Of a stretch of DNA of 64,000 nt, positions 1 to 8,149 are shown in pieces; position 1 is the first letter of the stretch, and each line of letters opens with the position of its first letter. Position numbers and translations under genes: made by a program. The stretch covers positions 930,001 through 994,000 of the forward strand of contig JADJXH010000003.1 in assembly GCA_016715895.1 (NCBI GenBank). The letters run 5' to 3'. Under the pieces are notes generated by a model, which had not been told where the DNA came from, made no database searches, and saw only the letters and a program-made list of their open reading frames with translations. This stretch comes from Flavobacteriales bacterium (GTDB taxonomy: Bacteria > Bacteroidota > Bacteroidia > Flavobacteriales_F > PHOS-HE28).

Positions 1-2
1 CG

Positions 3-428
3 GCGCAGGGAGCGCGGATCGAGGGGCGGGTCCACCTGAAGAACCTCCAGGCGCGGGAGCTGAACCACATCACCGATGAACTGGTGCGGATACAGGCCAC
101 GGAAGGATCGATCCATTCGGTGGACCTGCACATGGAGGGCGACGACCGGTCCGCGCAGGGCACGGTGCACATGCACTACGAAGGCCTGAAGCTGAAGGTG
201 GAACCGGCCCGGCCCCACGCCGGACTGCTCTCCCTGCTCGCCAACGCGGTCATCCACAGCTCCAATGTCCCGGGCGACAGGCGCTACCGCGTTGGGCGGT
301 CGTTCGTGGACCGCAGGCAGGAGACCTCCGTGTTCAACTACCTCTGGCTCAGCCTACGTGAAGGCATGCTGGACGTCCTGCTGCCTGACCCGGTGCTCGA
401 ACGGCTCCACACGCACCAGGCCCGCTGA
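3..428 (+). CDS. C-terminal part of an AsmA/DUF748-like protein (5' end outside window)
   Basis: The reading frame is open to the left edge, so only the last 141 codons are present. The visible part is rich in alternating polar and hydrophobic residues, as in beta-strand repeats, and ends with an aromatic segment (SVFNYLWLSLREGMLDVLL). That segment resembles the C-terminus of large Bacteroidota AsmA-like envelope proteins, which are thought to bridge inner and outer membrane lipids. The family call rests on that tail alone and is inference. It is followed after 66 bases by the convergent T9SS gene. Confidence 0.5.
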   Translation, partial: AQGARIEGRVHLKNLQARELNHITDELVRIQATEGSIHSVDLHMEGDDRSAQGTVHMHYEGLKLKVEPARPHAGLLSLLANAVIHSSNVPGDRRYRVGRSFVDRRQETSVFNYLWLSLREGMLDVLLPDPVLERLHTHQAR

Positions 429-494
429 GGGACGCGGCGATGGACCCGCGCTCGGTGGTCACTCCTCCGGTCGGTGACAGCACCGAAGCCAGGC

Positions 495-1808
495 TCAGTA
501 CCGCAGGAAGGCCCTCCGCTGCACAGCCCCGGCCCGGCGCACCTCGGCCACGTACGCACCAACTCCCAACCCGTCCAGGGGAACGATCGCCCGATCGCGG
601 GTCGTGACCCTGCGCACCACCCGGCCCTGGGCGTCCAGCACGCGCACCTCGGCCGGACCGCCCACCTCGATGGTCACCACATCGTGCGCCGGGTTCGGGA
701 ACAGGGTGAACCCCACCGCGTTCTCCTCCTCCACCGCTGTGATCACCCCATTGCTGCGCAGGGGACGGATCTGGCCCATGGCGTACCCGTGGGCGACGTC
801 GAAGAACCGGACATCGTAGAGCCTGCGCGCCGAGTTGAGCCCGGCCGTGCTGTAGTTCAGGTCCCAGGTGGCGCCGCCGTCATCGCTGAACAGGACGTAG
901 CCCTCCGTGCCATCGCTGCGGTAGCCGGTGATGAACCCCACCCCGTCGGACCTGAACGTGGCTCCGGTGAGGAGTTCGCCGGTCGTGTGGTTGTTCACGG
1001 CCGGCGACCAGGTGCTGCCTCCATCGGTGGTGCGCAGGATGAGCCCATCGTTGCGCGTGGTCACGCCGTTGAGCGTCGAACTGAACGCCACGGCGCTGAA
1101 TCCGGCGGTGGCATCGGCATGCACCTGAGCCCAGCTGAGGCCTCCATCCGTGGTGCGGTAGATGGCCCCGCTGTCGGGCAGAAGCACGCCGTTGTTCACC
1201 AGCCTGCGATAGCCACCGGTGACCGCGAAGCCGAGCAGGTCGTTCACGAAGTGAAGGCGCGACACGGGCTGGCCCGGCAGCACCGCGATGTTGGACCAGG
1301 TCGATCCGCTGTCGGTGCTCATGTCGATGATGCCATTGCCCAAGGCATCGCCCCCTCCGGTGAAGGCCACCAGATCATCGCGCATGCGGATGGCCCGGTA
1401 GTAGCGGCCCACGCCGGTGCGCACACTGTCGAACCCGAGCGGAAAGGCCGGGAACGAAGAGGACCGCACCACGATGCTGCGGTTGTAGAGCTCATGCCCC
1501 GCGGCCATGTACAGCGGGCGTCCACCGGTGAGCTTCACGTCGATGTCCTCCAGGTTGGTGGACGGCTCGTACCAGAGGTAGAAGCCACCGGATTGCGCAC
1601 CGTTGGTGGTGAGGATGAGGCCTCCTTCGGTCGCGGAAGGGCTCGGTCCGGGGTTGTTGGCCCCGTACACGAACAGGCCGCTGTCCACGGTGTGGAAGGC
1701 GCAGGCCTGGAAGTGGATGGATGACGAGAACATGCCGGACGGCACCCATTGGGCGCTGAGCACGACCGGGACGGTGAACTGGAGGAGGACGAAAAGGGTG
1801 TTCCGCAT
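495..1808 (-). CDS. T9SS-secreted protein with BNR/Ycf48-like beta-propeller repeats
   Basis: A 437-residue secreted protein. The ATG at 1808 was chosen because it starts a clean signal peptide (MRNTLFVLLQFTVPVVLSAQ); upstream in-frame sequence has none. The middle carries repeated TTDGGSTW / TTDGGLSW-type BNR motifs typical of beta-propellers (sialidase-like and Ycf48-like folds), so it probably forms a propeller outside the cell. The last ~75 residues (FPNPAHDVVTIEV ... GLGVGAYVAEV) are a type A T9SS sorting domain, which directs export across the outer membrane and surface attachment or release. No catalytic residues could be recognised, so its substrate is unknown. Confidence 0.85.
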   Translation of the reverse strand: MRNTLFVLLQFTVPVVLSAQWVPSGMFSSSIHFQACAFHTVDSGLFVYGANNPGPSPSATEGGLILTTNGAQSGGFYLWYEPSTNLEDIDVKLTGGRPLYMAAGHELYNRSIVVRSSSFPAFPLGFDSVRTGVGRYYRAIRMRDDLVAFTGGGDALGNGIIDMSTDSGSTWSNIAVLPGQPVSRLHFVNDLLGFAVTGGYRRLVNNGVLLPDSGAIYRTTDGGLSWAQVHADATAGFSAVAFSSTLNGVTTRNDGLILRTTDGGSTWSPAVNNHTTGELLTGATFRSDGVGFITGYRSDGTEGYVLFSDDGGATWDLNYSTAGLNSARRLYDVRFFDVAHGYAMGQIRPLRSNGVITAVEEENAVGFTLFPNPAHDVVTIEVGGPAEVRVLDAQGRVVRRVTTRDRAIVPLDGLGVGAYVAEVRRAGAVQRRAFLRY

Positions 1809-1919
1809 GGATGAGCGTGTGGTCGTGGTTGGACAGCAGGCAACGAAGGAACGCTGCCCGGGCCGGTGCTGAACAGTCGCCTGCCCGCGCTGGTTCGCCG
1901 GATCGGCGAACTTGCGACC

Positions 1920-2258
1920 ATGGATGCCGCCACGGCCCGCGACCGGCTGCTCGCCCTGCCCGGGGTCACCGAGCACGACCACTTCGGGCGGCCCGCCTAC
2001 CGCGCCACCACGGCGAAGGGGAAGCCCTCCCCCATCTTCCTCACCCTCTGGCTGAACGACCAGCGCGCCGTACTGATGCTCGATGCCGAGCAGCAGGCCG
2101 AGCTCCACGCGCAGCATCCCCGCGTCTTCTTCCCGGTGCCGAACAAATGGGGCGCCAAGGGCGCCACCTTCATGGAGCTGGGCGGGGCCGACGAACGCCT
2201 CTTCCTCCTGGGGGTGCAGCTGGCGCTGGCGAAGGCGGGGGGCGATCGCCGACCTTAG
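1920..2258 (+). CDS. MmcQ/YjbR family protein
   Basis: A 112-residue protein starting at the ATG at 1920; a GTG 54 bases upstream is in frame, but the family normally begins close to the MDAATARDRLLALPGV helix. The sequence follows the YjbR/CyaY-like fold: an N-terminal helix with LPGVTEHDHFGRPAYR, then a beta-sheet with FLTLWLNDQRAVLMLDAEQ, then the KWGAKGATFMELGG turn. Family members are small cytoplasmic proteins often called DNA-binding, though the role is poorly established. It sits between two T9SS-protein genes without obvious functional linkage, and the next gene starts 4 bases after its stop. Confidence 0.8.
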   Translation: MDAATARDRLLALPGVTEHDHFGRPAYRATTAKGKPSPIFLTLWLNDQRAVLMLDAEQQAELHAQHPRVFFPVPNKWGAKGATFMELGGADERLFLLGVQLALAKAGGDRRP

Positions 2259-2262
2259 CGGA

Positions 2263-3687
2263 ATGCTGCGGTTCCCAAGACGCACGGCGCTTGCGCTCAC
2301 CACGCTGCTCACGGGCGCCCTCCTCCAGGCCCAGCCGTACACCCAGCCGCTGTGGGCGGTGGATACGGTGCGCGCCATTACCTACGGCTGGGACACGACC
2401 TACCTGGGCGGCATCGACACCCTGAAGCTCGACCTCTTCCGGCCGGTGGGCGATGGCAACGCGTCACGGCCGCTGTTGGTCGCCGTGCATGGCGGGGCCT
2501 GGGCCGCAGGCACCCGGCAGGACCTGTGGCCCATCTGCCAGGCCGCCGCGCAGCGCGGGTACGTGGCCGCCACCATCAGCTACCGCCTGCGCCACCACGT
2601 GCCGCAGAACGTGTCCATCTCGCTGGGCGTGGATCCGTGCGTGTACCTGCCGGACAGCGCGGAACTGCTGCGGGCGCTCTACCGCGCCCAACAGGACCTC
2701 AAGGGCGCCATCCGCTTCCTGAAGGGACGCAGCGCCCAGGACAGCACCAACGCCTGCAACGTCTTCCTGTACGGCGAGAGCGCGGGGGCGATCACCAGCC
2801 TCACGGCCGCCTTCCTCGACGAGGAGGATGAACGCCCCGCAGCCTGCGGCGCGCTCCCCGCGGTGCCCGATCCGAACCTGCTGCTTGGCGGCTGCCACAT
2901 CACGGGCCTGCCCCTCACCGCGGCCCAGCGCAGCCGGCCCGACCTGGGGCCGGTGGAGGGCGACCTCGCGCTGAACGGCACCGATGCGCGTGTGGCCGGC
3001 ATCGCGGCGATGTACGGCGCGCTGCCCACCATGGCCCTTGCGGAGGACTGGATGCAGGGACCCGATACGCCGGCCGTGTTCCTCTACCACCAGCCCTGCG
3101 ACGCCATCGTGCCGAACGGCACCGCGCCCCTCCTGCGCGACCTCTCCGCCTATTGCGCGGGCGGCACCTGGTGGAGCACACACTACCCCTGGAGCGCGGG
3201 GAGCGCGGTGCTGGCGCCGATGCTGGGGTCGAGATCGCTGGCCAACATCCAGGATGCGGCCGTGTGCAACGCCGTGCTCGGGCAGTTCCCCTTCTCCTTC
3301 AACTGCATCAATGTGGCGCAGAACGGCTCGTTCCACTACGTGAACCAGGCCGCCGTGGTGGTCGACAGCGTCTTCAAGGCCTTCAGCCCGGTGATCGTGG
3401 CGAACGAAGCGCTGCCGTGCGGCACGGACGCCATCGCCGACGGTCCTCCCTCCGCGCGCGCGCTGCTGTTCCCGAACCCAGCGGTGGATGCGCTCACCGT
3501 GGTGCTGCCGGAAGAGCTCCGCACGGCGCAGGCCCGGCTGTGCGATGCGACAGGCCGGGTGCTTCGGTCCGCGCGCATGCGGGGCGGCCGGAACCTGATC
3601 GATGTGGCGGGTCTTGGCAATGGTGCGTACATCCTGATGTTCGAGGATGCCCCCCTGCCGGCGGAACGGGTCATCGTGGCGCGATAG
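2263..3687 (+). CDS. Secreted alpha/beta hydrolase (esterase-like) with T9SS sorting tail
   Basis: A 474-residue protein starting at the ATG at 2263, the first codon of a signal peptide (MLRFPRRTALALTTLLTGALLQAQ). The oxyanion-hole motif HGGAW lies near residue 73, and the nucleophile elbow GESAGA near residue 172 marks a carboxylesterase/lipase-type alpha/beta hydrolase. The region PAVFLYHQPCDAIVP near residue 270 probably carries the acid residue, and an SFHY histidine follows near residue 352. The C-terminus (LFPNPAVDALTVVLPEEL ... GNGAYILMF) is a T9SS type A sorting domain, so the enzyme is probably surface exposed or released. Substrate unknown; ester or acyl cleavage is inferred from the fold. 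Confidence 0.85.
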   Translation: MLRFPRRTALALTTLLTGALLQAQPYTQPLWAVDTVRAITYGWDTTYLGGIDTLKLDLFRPVGDGNASRPLLVAVHGGAWAAGTRQDLWPICQAAAQRGYVAATISYRLRHHVPQNVSISLGVDPCVYLPDSAELLRALYRAQQDLKGAIRFLKGRSAQDSTNACNVFLYGESAGAITSLTAAFLDEEDERPAACGALPAVPDPNLLLGGCHITGLPLTAAQRSRPDLGPVEGDLALNGTDARVAGIAAMYGALPTMALAEDWMQGPDTPAVFLYHQPCDAIVPNGTAPLLRDLSAYCAGGTWWSTHYPWSAGSAVLAPMLGSRSLANIQDAAVCNAVLGQFPFSFNCINVAQNGSFHYVNQAAVVVDSVFKAFSPVIVANEALPCGTDAIADGPPSARALLFPNPAVDALTVVLPEELRTAQARLCDATGRVLRSARMRGGRNLIDVAGLGNGAYILMFEDAPLPAERVIVAR

Positions 3688-3779
3688 GCCGCGCACCGTT
3701 CGTCCCGGTGACGGATCGTGTGTCACCTTCAGGCAGCATCGCGCGTCCCATGACCGTCCAACCGACACGCCATCGGACC

Positions 3780-4823
3780 ATGCGCACGATCCCGACCCTT
3801 GCCCTCTCCATCAGCCTCGGCCTCCTGAAGGCCCAATGCCCCTTTGACCCCACCATCCAGCCGGATCCGGTGATCCTGTGCCCCGGCGCGGCGGAGGTGC
3901 TCACCACCCAGGTGTACGACAGCTACCAGTGGTACAAGGATGGCCAGCCGATACCCGGCGCGATCCAGCAGACCCATGCGGTGAACTCGGCCAACGACGC
4001 CGGCTCCAGCTTCACGGTGGAATGCACCCTGAACGGCTGCACCGAGATGTCGCCACCCGTGCTCGTGGACGGTTGGGTCTTCCTGCTGCCCTTCGTGATG
4101 CACGAGGGCGACATCGAATACGGCATGGGGCCGAACGGCGAGTTGCTGTTCTGCGAGGGCGATACATTGCTGCTGACGCTGATGCCGCCCTACGACACCA
4201 ACATCCAATGGACCAATGGCGGTGTGCCGATCCCCGGCGCGAACAGCCCCACGCTCACCGTCACGGAGAACGGGGTGTACACGGTGAGCGGGGCCCCGTC
4301 CATCTGCCCGAACTTCATCCAGCAGCTGGGCGTGAGCATCGTGGCGGAGTTCACACCGGTCGTGCAGCCGGTGATCGGCCTGGACATGGGCTGGTTGTGC
4401 GCCACCCCGGCAGGCAACAGCTATCAATGGTATCTGAACGGCCAGCTGCTGGCCGGTGCGGACAGCAGCTGCATCATGGCGGGCATACCGGGGGCCTACA
4501 CGGTCTTCGTGGACTACGGCCTGCCCTGCCAGGTGCTGTCCGAGCCCTTCGGAACGACCACGGGTGTCGGCGAGCGCAACGACCGGGCGGAGGTGATGGT
4601 GTGGCCGAACCCGGCCACGAACACAGTCCGTTTCCAATGGCCGGGAACCTCACCGGCCACCTGGACGGTGATCGACGCCGCTGGTCGCGCCATCCAATGG
4701 GGCGAGGTGAAGGCCCAACGCACGCAGGACATCGACGTGAGCCGTTGGCCTTCGGGCAGCTACACGCTGAGGACGGTGGATGCCCGGCATGTGGACGAAC
4801 GCCGGTTCGTGGTACAGCGGTAG
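3780..4823 (+). CDS. T9SS-secreted protein with Ig-like repeats
   Basis: A 347-residue protein. The ATG at 3780 starts a short signal peptide (MRTIPTLALSISLGLLKAQ). Three repeated segments with the pattern YQWYKDGQPIPGA, IQWTNGGVPIPGANSPTL and YQWYLNGQLLAGADSS are typical of the Ig-like/PKD-like modules in Bacteroidota adhesin-type proteins. The end (WPNPATNTVRFQWPG ... SGSYTLRTVD) is a T9SS type A sorting domain. It is likely a surface or secreted binding protein; no catalytic motif is visible. A strong hairpin terminator follows the stop codon. Confidence 0.8.
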   Translation: MRTIPTLALSISLGLLKAQCPFDPTIQPDPVILCPGAAEVLTTQVYDSYQWYKDGQPIPGAIQQTHAVNSANDAGSSFTVECTLNGCTEMSPPVLVDGWVFLLPFVMHEGDIEYGMGPNGELLFCEGDTLLLTLMPPYDTNIQWTNGGVPIPGANSPTLTVTENGVYTVSGAPSICPNFIQQLGVSIVAEFTPVVQPVIGLDMGWLCATPAGNSYQWYLNGQLLAGADSSCIMAGIPGAYTVFVDYGLPCQVLSEPFGTTTGVGERNDRAEVMVWPNPATNTVRFQWPGTSPATWTVIDAAGRAIQWGEVKAQRTQDIDVSRWPSGSYTLRTVDARHVDERRFVVQR

Positions 4824-4842
4824 GGGGTTCGCTGGGAACGAG

Positions 4843-4866
4843 CAGGGCCGCCCGAGGGCGGCCCTG
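4843..4866. terminator. Bidirectional hairpin terminator
   Basis: A perfect 10-base-pair stem (CAGGGCCGCC / GGCGGCCCTG) with a CGAG tetraloop lies between two convergent genes ending at 4823 (+) and 4888 (-). There is no long U-tract on either side, so termination strength is uncertain, but position and symmetry fit a shared terminator. Confidence 0.7.
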
Positions 4867-4887
4867 TCGCGTTCTGGTCGTTCGCGG

Positions 4888-5640
4888 TCACTCCCCGGTG
4901 ATCGCGGCCGCCAGGTTCATCATCGCCATCTGGTTGTTGGGGCCACCGCCCATGGCGATGTCATTGGCCAGCAGGTCCAGGCCCATCAGCAGGGTGGTCA
5001 CCTCGATGGTGGGGGCCAGGTTGGCCGTGCCACCAGCGGCCAGGTCGGCGTGGTAGTGGAAGTGGTCCTCGGTGAGCAGGGCGTCGGTGGCGCAGTGGTA
5101 CACGAAGGCCTTGTCCTCCGGATCGCCGAAGTCGCCATCACCATTGCCGTCCACATGCCCTTCCATGTTCAGGAACTTGTAACCGGCAGTGGGATTCCAG
5201 AACCAGTGCATCTCCTGCAGATCGAGCGGGGACTCGGCCTGCGTGGGGTCGGCATGGTTGGTGAGGCTGTCAAGGCCCAGGGCGATGTGCACCTCGTGGA
5301 TGTGGTTGGGTGCGATGCTGCCCAGCGTGAAGGTGTTGGTGGCCGCTGCGGCGTCCACCAGCAGCACCGTCTCGTGGAACTCGCCCACGGTGTTCATGGC
5401 GTCGTCTGTGAGGTGGATGTCGCTCACATAGAACTTCAGCTTGTCGAACTGGACGGCATGTCCGGCGCCGTCCTGCACGATGTCGCTGATGCTGAAGGGA
5501 GCGCCGTTCTTGGTGAAGGAGAAGGAGAGCTTCACGGTACCCGTGGTCGGGGTCGTGGGCGTGGGCTCGGGATCGTCCTTCTTGCAGGCGGTGAAACCCA
5601 CCGCGAGGGCGGCCAGGAGGGCCAGGTTGTGCTTGTTCAT
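4888..5640 (-). CDS. MbnP-like lipoprotein (putative metal-binding)
   Basis: A 250-residue protein with a lipoprotein signal (LLAALAVGFTAC; lipidated Cys near residue 19) followed by a KKDDPEPTPTT linker. The body resembles the MbnP family (KLSFSFTKNGAPF, FDKLKFYVSDIHLTDDA, HIALGLDSLTNHAD, MHWFWNPTAGYKFLNMEGH), known from methanobactin operons and associated with copper. A His-rich stretch (YHCATDALLTEDHFHYHADLA) could bind metal. It is the last gene of a three-gene minus-strand run, 19 bases after the beta-barrel gene, which supports a joint envelope metal role. The MbnH di-haem partner usually paired with MbnP is not nearby. Confidence 0.75.
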   Translation of the reverse strand: MNKHNLALLAALAVGFTACKKDDPEPTPTTPTTGTVKLSFSFTKNGAPFSISDIVQDGAGHAVQFDKLKFYVSDIHLTDDAMNTVGEFHETVLLVDAAAATNTFTLGSIAPNHIHEVHIALGLDSLTNHADPTQAESPLDLQEMHWFWNPTAGYKFLNMEGHVDGNGDGDFGDPEDKAFVYHCATDALLTEDHFHYHADLAAGGTANLAPTIEVTTLLMGLDLLANDIAMGGGPNNQMAMMNLAAAITGE

Positions 5641-5659
5641 GGAAGTGTGTTGTTCTGTT

Positions 5660-6586
5660 TCAGTTGAATGCGTACGTGATCCCGACGATCGCGCGCTGCC
5701 TGTTGGGGACCATCCATTCGCCGGTGGAACGGGCCACGGCGTACTGATGGTTCACCGTCAACATCCAGTTGCGCCACCACACGCGGGATCCCACGTGGGT
5801 GAAGAGGGTGTTGGCGCCCGTGCCGGGCACCTTGAGGTCGTTCTGCCGGTCCATGCCGGAATGTTCGGCGTACAGGCCCAGGGACGGCGCCAGGGTGAAG
5901 GCCCCGATCGGCAGCTGATGGAAGCCTTCGGCGGTGGCCGAGAGGCCGTGCCCCATGCGATGGGCGTCGGCGCCGGTCGTGTTGACGCGGCCCGTGACGG
6001 CCAGACTTCCGCCCCAGCGCTGCCGGCGCACCAGGTACTCGGCTGAAGCGAGCCCGTCCCAGCTGCCTGTTCCAGGTTGCAGGTCGTGGCCCACCTCCGA
6101 CCCGGCATAGGTGCGGTCCGTGGCGCCCACGGGCACCTTTGCGCCAAGCCCCACGGTGAAGCGATGCACCGTGCGAGGGCTGTCAGTGAGCCCACGCGTG
6201 TTCGCCACCACGTAGCGGGCCAGCACGAAGGGGTCGCCCAGCCCGTACAGGTCGGCGCGTGCGTAGCCGTCCACGCCCTGGTAGTTGTTCACCAGCGGCA
6301 CCGAGGCCATCACGGCGAAGCGTTCGCCGAACCACACATCGCCGCGGAGCTCAATCACCTGATAGAGCTCGGTGTAGTGCTCTTCAACACCGGTGGTTGC
6401 GCCGTGGCCGCCGTGCTTCTGCAACGCAGCGGTGCCCAGCACACCATCGAGCTGGCGGAAGCGATAGAAAAGGCCGACGGTGGTGCTGCGGTCCTTCGGC
6501 TGGATGCCCAGGAAGAGGCCGCACACATCGCAGGCCAGGAGCGGGGACGCGCTCAGGAGCGCCACCGCCAGGAACAGACGTTTCAT
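5660..6586 (-). CDS. CDVCG-type outer-membrane beta-barrel (transporter-like)
   Basis: A 308-residue protein with a signal peptide followed by a mature end beginning at or near CDVCG (Cys19 and Cys22), suggesting either lipidation or a metal-binding CxxC at the N-terminus. The rest is alternating beta-strands ending in an aromatic/Asn residue (VGITYAFN), as in outer-membrane barrels. It contains transporter-like segments such as TVGLGAKVPVG, resembling barrels often labelled putative transporter. It lies between the CHGNC membrane protein and the MbnP-like lipoprotein in one apparent operon. The substrate is unknown; a metal is the best guess from context. Confidence 0.65.
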   Translation of the reverse strand: MKRLFLAVALLSASPLLACDVCGLFLGIQPKDRSTTVGLFYRFRQLDGVLGTAALQKHGGHGATTGVEEHYTELYQVIELRGDVWFGERFAVMASVPLVNNYQGVDGYARADLYGLGDPFVLARYVVANTRGLTDSPRTVHRFTVGLGAKVPVGATDRTYAGSEVGHDLQPGTGSWDGLASAEYLVRRQRWGGSLAVTGRVNTTGADAHRMGHGLSATAEGFHQLPIGAFTLAPSLGLYAEHSGMDRQNDLKVPGTGANTLFTHVGSRVWWRNWMLTVNHQYAVARSTGEWMVPNRQRAIVGITYAFN

Positions 6587-6637
6587 GGAAAGGGGTTGAG
6601 GTTCAACGAAGACCGGCCGCGTGGGCCGGATCGGAAC

Positions 6638-7033
6638 CTATCCCCAAGGCACCGGGTCGACGATGGCGTGGATGCCGTCGAGCAGCACCACACGCAACGG
6701 CGGTGAGGCCAGTTCGCGCATGGGCAGCACCGGTGGCCAGTTCAGCACATCGGCCACCAGCGACGGCTGCGTGCGCACCTCCAGGTTCTCGAAGGGGGCC
6801 TGGGCCTTGCGCTCGCTGGTGTTGAGCTGGCGCATCAGCACGCAATTGCCGTGGCAGGTGTTCTGTTCGGGGGCGGCATCGCGCATCACGCAGAGCTCCC
6901 GCTCGATGCGGTCGCGCTCCAACAGGAAATGGCCCACGATGAGGGAGGGCAGCAGCAGCGAGATCAGCAGCAGGGCCGCCATCATGCCCGTCAACAGGCG
7001 ATGCAGGTGATGCACGAAGGCTGCCGGGCGCAT
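6638..7033 (-). CDS. Small single-pass membrane protein with CHGNC motif
   Basis: A 131-residue protein. The ATG at 7033 was preferred over one at 7081 because the shorter form starts right before the hydrophobic helix (residues ~15-36). The membrane segment is followed by a soluble part with LCVMRDAAPEQNTCHGNCVLMRQL, i.e. Cys48, Cys60 and Cys64. The CxxxC-containing segment, next to an MbnP-like lipoprotein and a CDVCG barrel, suggests periplasmic metal (perhaps copper) binding. Short uncharacterised proteins with a similar C-G-C-x-L-x-x-Q-L stretch occur in flavobacteria, from memory. It is the first gene of the trio. Function is inferred only from context. Confidence 0.6.
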   Translation of the reverse strand: MRPAAFVHHLHRLLTGMMAALLLISLLLPSLIVGHFLLERDRIERELCVMRDAAPEQNTCHGNCVLMRQLNTSERKAQAPFENLEVRTQPSLVADVLNWPPVLPMRELASPPLRVVLLDGIHAIVDPVPWG

Positions 7034-7084
7034 GATGTCAAAGGTAGCTCGGCGACCGTAGCAGCGACTGACGGGCATCATTCG

Positions 7085-8149
7085 TTATGGACCGGTGCGC
7101 TCCAACAGGACCAGGCTGTGGTCCGTCCGCTGGAAATGATCCACCAGCAGGCCCCAGCGTGGCGCCGTGGGGCCTGCGCGCAGCACGGCCTCGGCGGGCA
7201 GGTGGCCTGTGCGCAGGCCCGACCACAACAGCCACAGCCCGAAGGCATTGGCGGTGAAGAACTCGCCGCAGAGGTGTTTGTAGGCCGCGTGGGTGGCCTG
7301 CGGCAGGTCGGCCTCCACCGGCGCATAGGCGCCGTCCTGTGGCCCATCGCCGTTGCGGCCGGTCATCAGCAGGTCGATGCGGTCGGCGGTGAGGCCGTTG
7401 CGCTGGAGGAAGGCCTGCACACGGTCGCGCAGGGGCTCCGGCCCGCCGCGGTAGCTGACGTCCACGTCCACCACGCGCACGGACGTGCCGGGACCGGGTG
7501 AATCGCCAAGTACGAAGAAGGCGGCCCCTTCGCCACAGAGGGCCCCGCCGTCGGTGGCGCGCAGCACCTCCAGGTTGGGCACATCGTGCTGCTTCCAGAT
7601 GCCGCTGCGGCGCTGCACCAGGTAGTAATCGGGCGTGATGCTCTCGGCGCCGCCCACCAGCACGGTGCTGCGCCCCTCCAAGCCCACCTGCATCCATCCA
7701 TCGAGCAGGGCGGTGGTGAAGGAGATGCCGCGGTGCAGGTAGGTGTAGTTGTAGCCGGTGCAGCGGGTGGCCAGGGCGATCTGCCCCGCCACGTTGTTGT
7801 GCGTGCTCTGGATGAAGGCCGTGGGGTTCGGCACGTCCTCATTGTTGTGCAGCAGGGGCACGAAGAAGCGCTCGGTGCTTTCCATGCATCCGAGGCCCGT
7901 ACCCACGATGATGGCCTCGGGAGACGCGCCGCCGGCGCGATCCAGGGCGTTGAGCGCGGTGCCCAGCCCGATCTTCGCCACCTTTTCCATGCGCCGCCCG
8001 CGCACGGGGTCCACATAGCGGCGCAGCTCCGGCACCACGGCCTTCAGCGGATGGGTCGTGTACGCGGTCACCCGCTCCAGGCGGTCCGTATCGAACACCG
8101 GTTGGGGGCCGATGGCCGAGGCCTCGCGGATGTGGACCGGACGCTTCAT
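7085..8149 (-). CDS. Beta-ketoacyl synthase-like protein without the active-site Cys (chain-length-factor type)
   Basis: A 354-residue thiolase-fold protein whose ATG at 8149 overlaps the stop of the preceding ketosynthase by four bases, a strong sign of translational coupling and of a heterodimer. It retains fold landmarks (EAIIVGTGLGCMEST, FIQSTHNNVAGQIAL, GGAESITPDYYLV). Where a ketosynthase has TACSSS it reads YLHRGISFTTALLDG, with no cysteine, and the two catalytic histidine motifs are also missing. This is the pattern of a chain-length factor partner in KS/CLF pairs. It closes the DarA-DarB operon. No further co-directional biosynthetic gene follows. Confidence 0.75.
   Translation of the reverse strand: MKRPVHIREASAIGPQPVFDTDRLERVTAYTTHPLKAVVPELRRYVDPVRGRRMEKVAKIGLGTALNALDRAGGASPEAIIVGTGLGCMESTERFFVPLLHNNEDVPNPTAFIQSTHNNVAGQIALATRCTGYNYTYLHRGISFTTALLDGWMQVGLEGRSTVLVGGAESITPDYYLVQRRSGIWKQHDVPNLEVLRATDGGALCGEGAAFFVLGDSPGPGTSVRVVDVDVSYRGGPEPLRDRVQAFLQRNGLTADRIDLLMTGRNGDGPQDGAYAPVEADLPQATHAAYKHLCGEFFTANAFGLWLLWSGLRTGHLPAEAVLRAGPTAPRWGLLVDHFQRTDHSLVLLERTGP

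Noticed and set aside
474..1724. Long open frame on the + strand opposite the first T9SS gene
   Set aside because: It is antisense to a gene with signal peptide, propeller repeats and sorting tail; its composition (His/Arg/Gly-rich) is the usual high-GC shadow.
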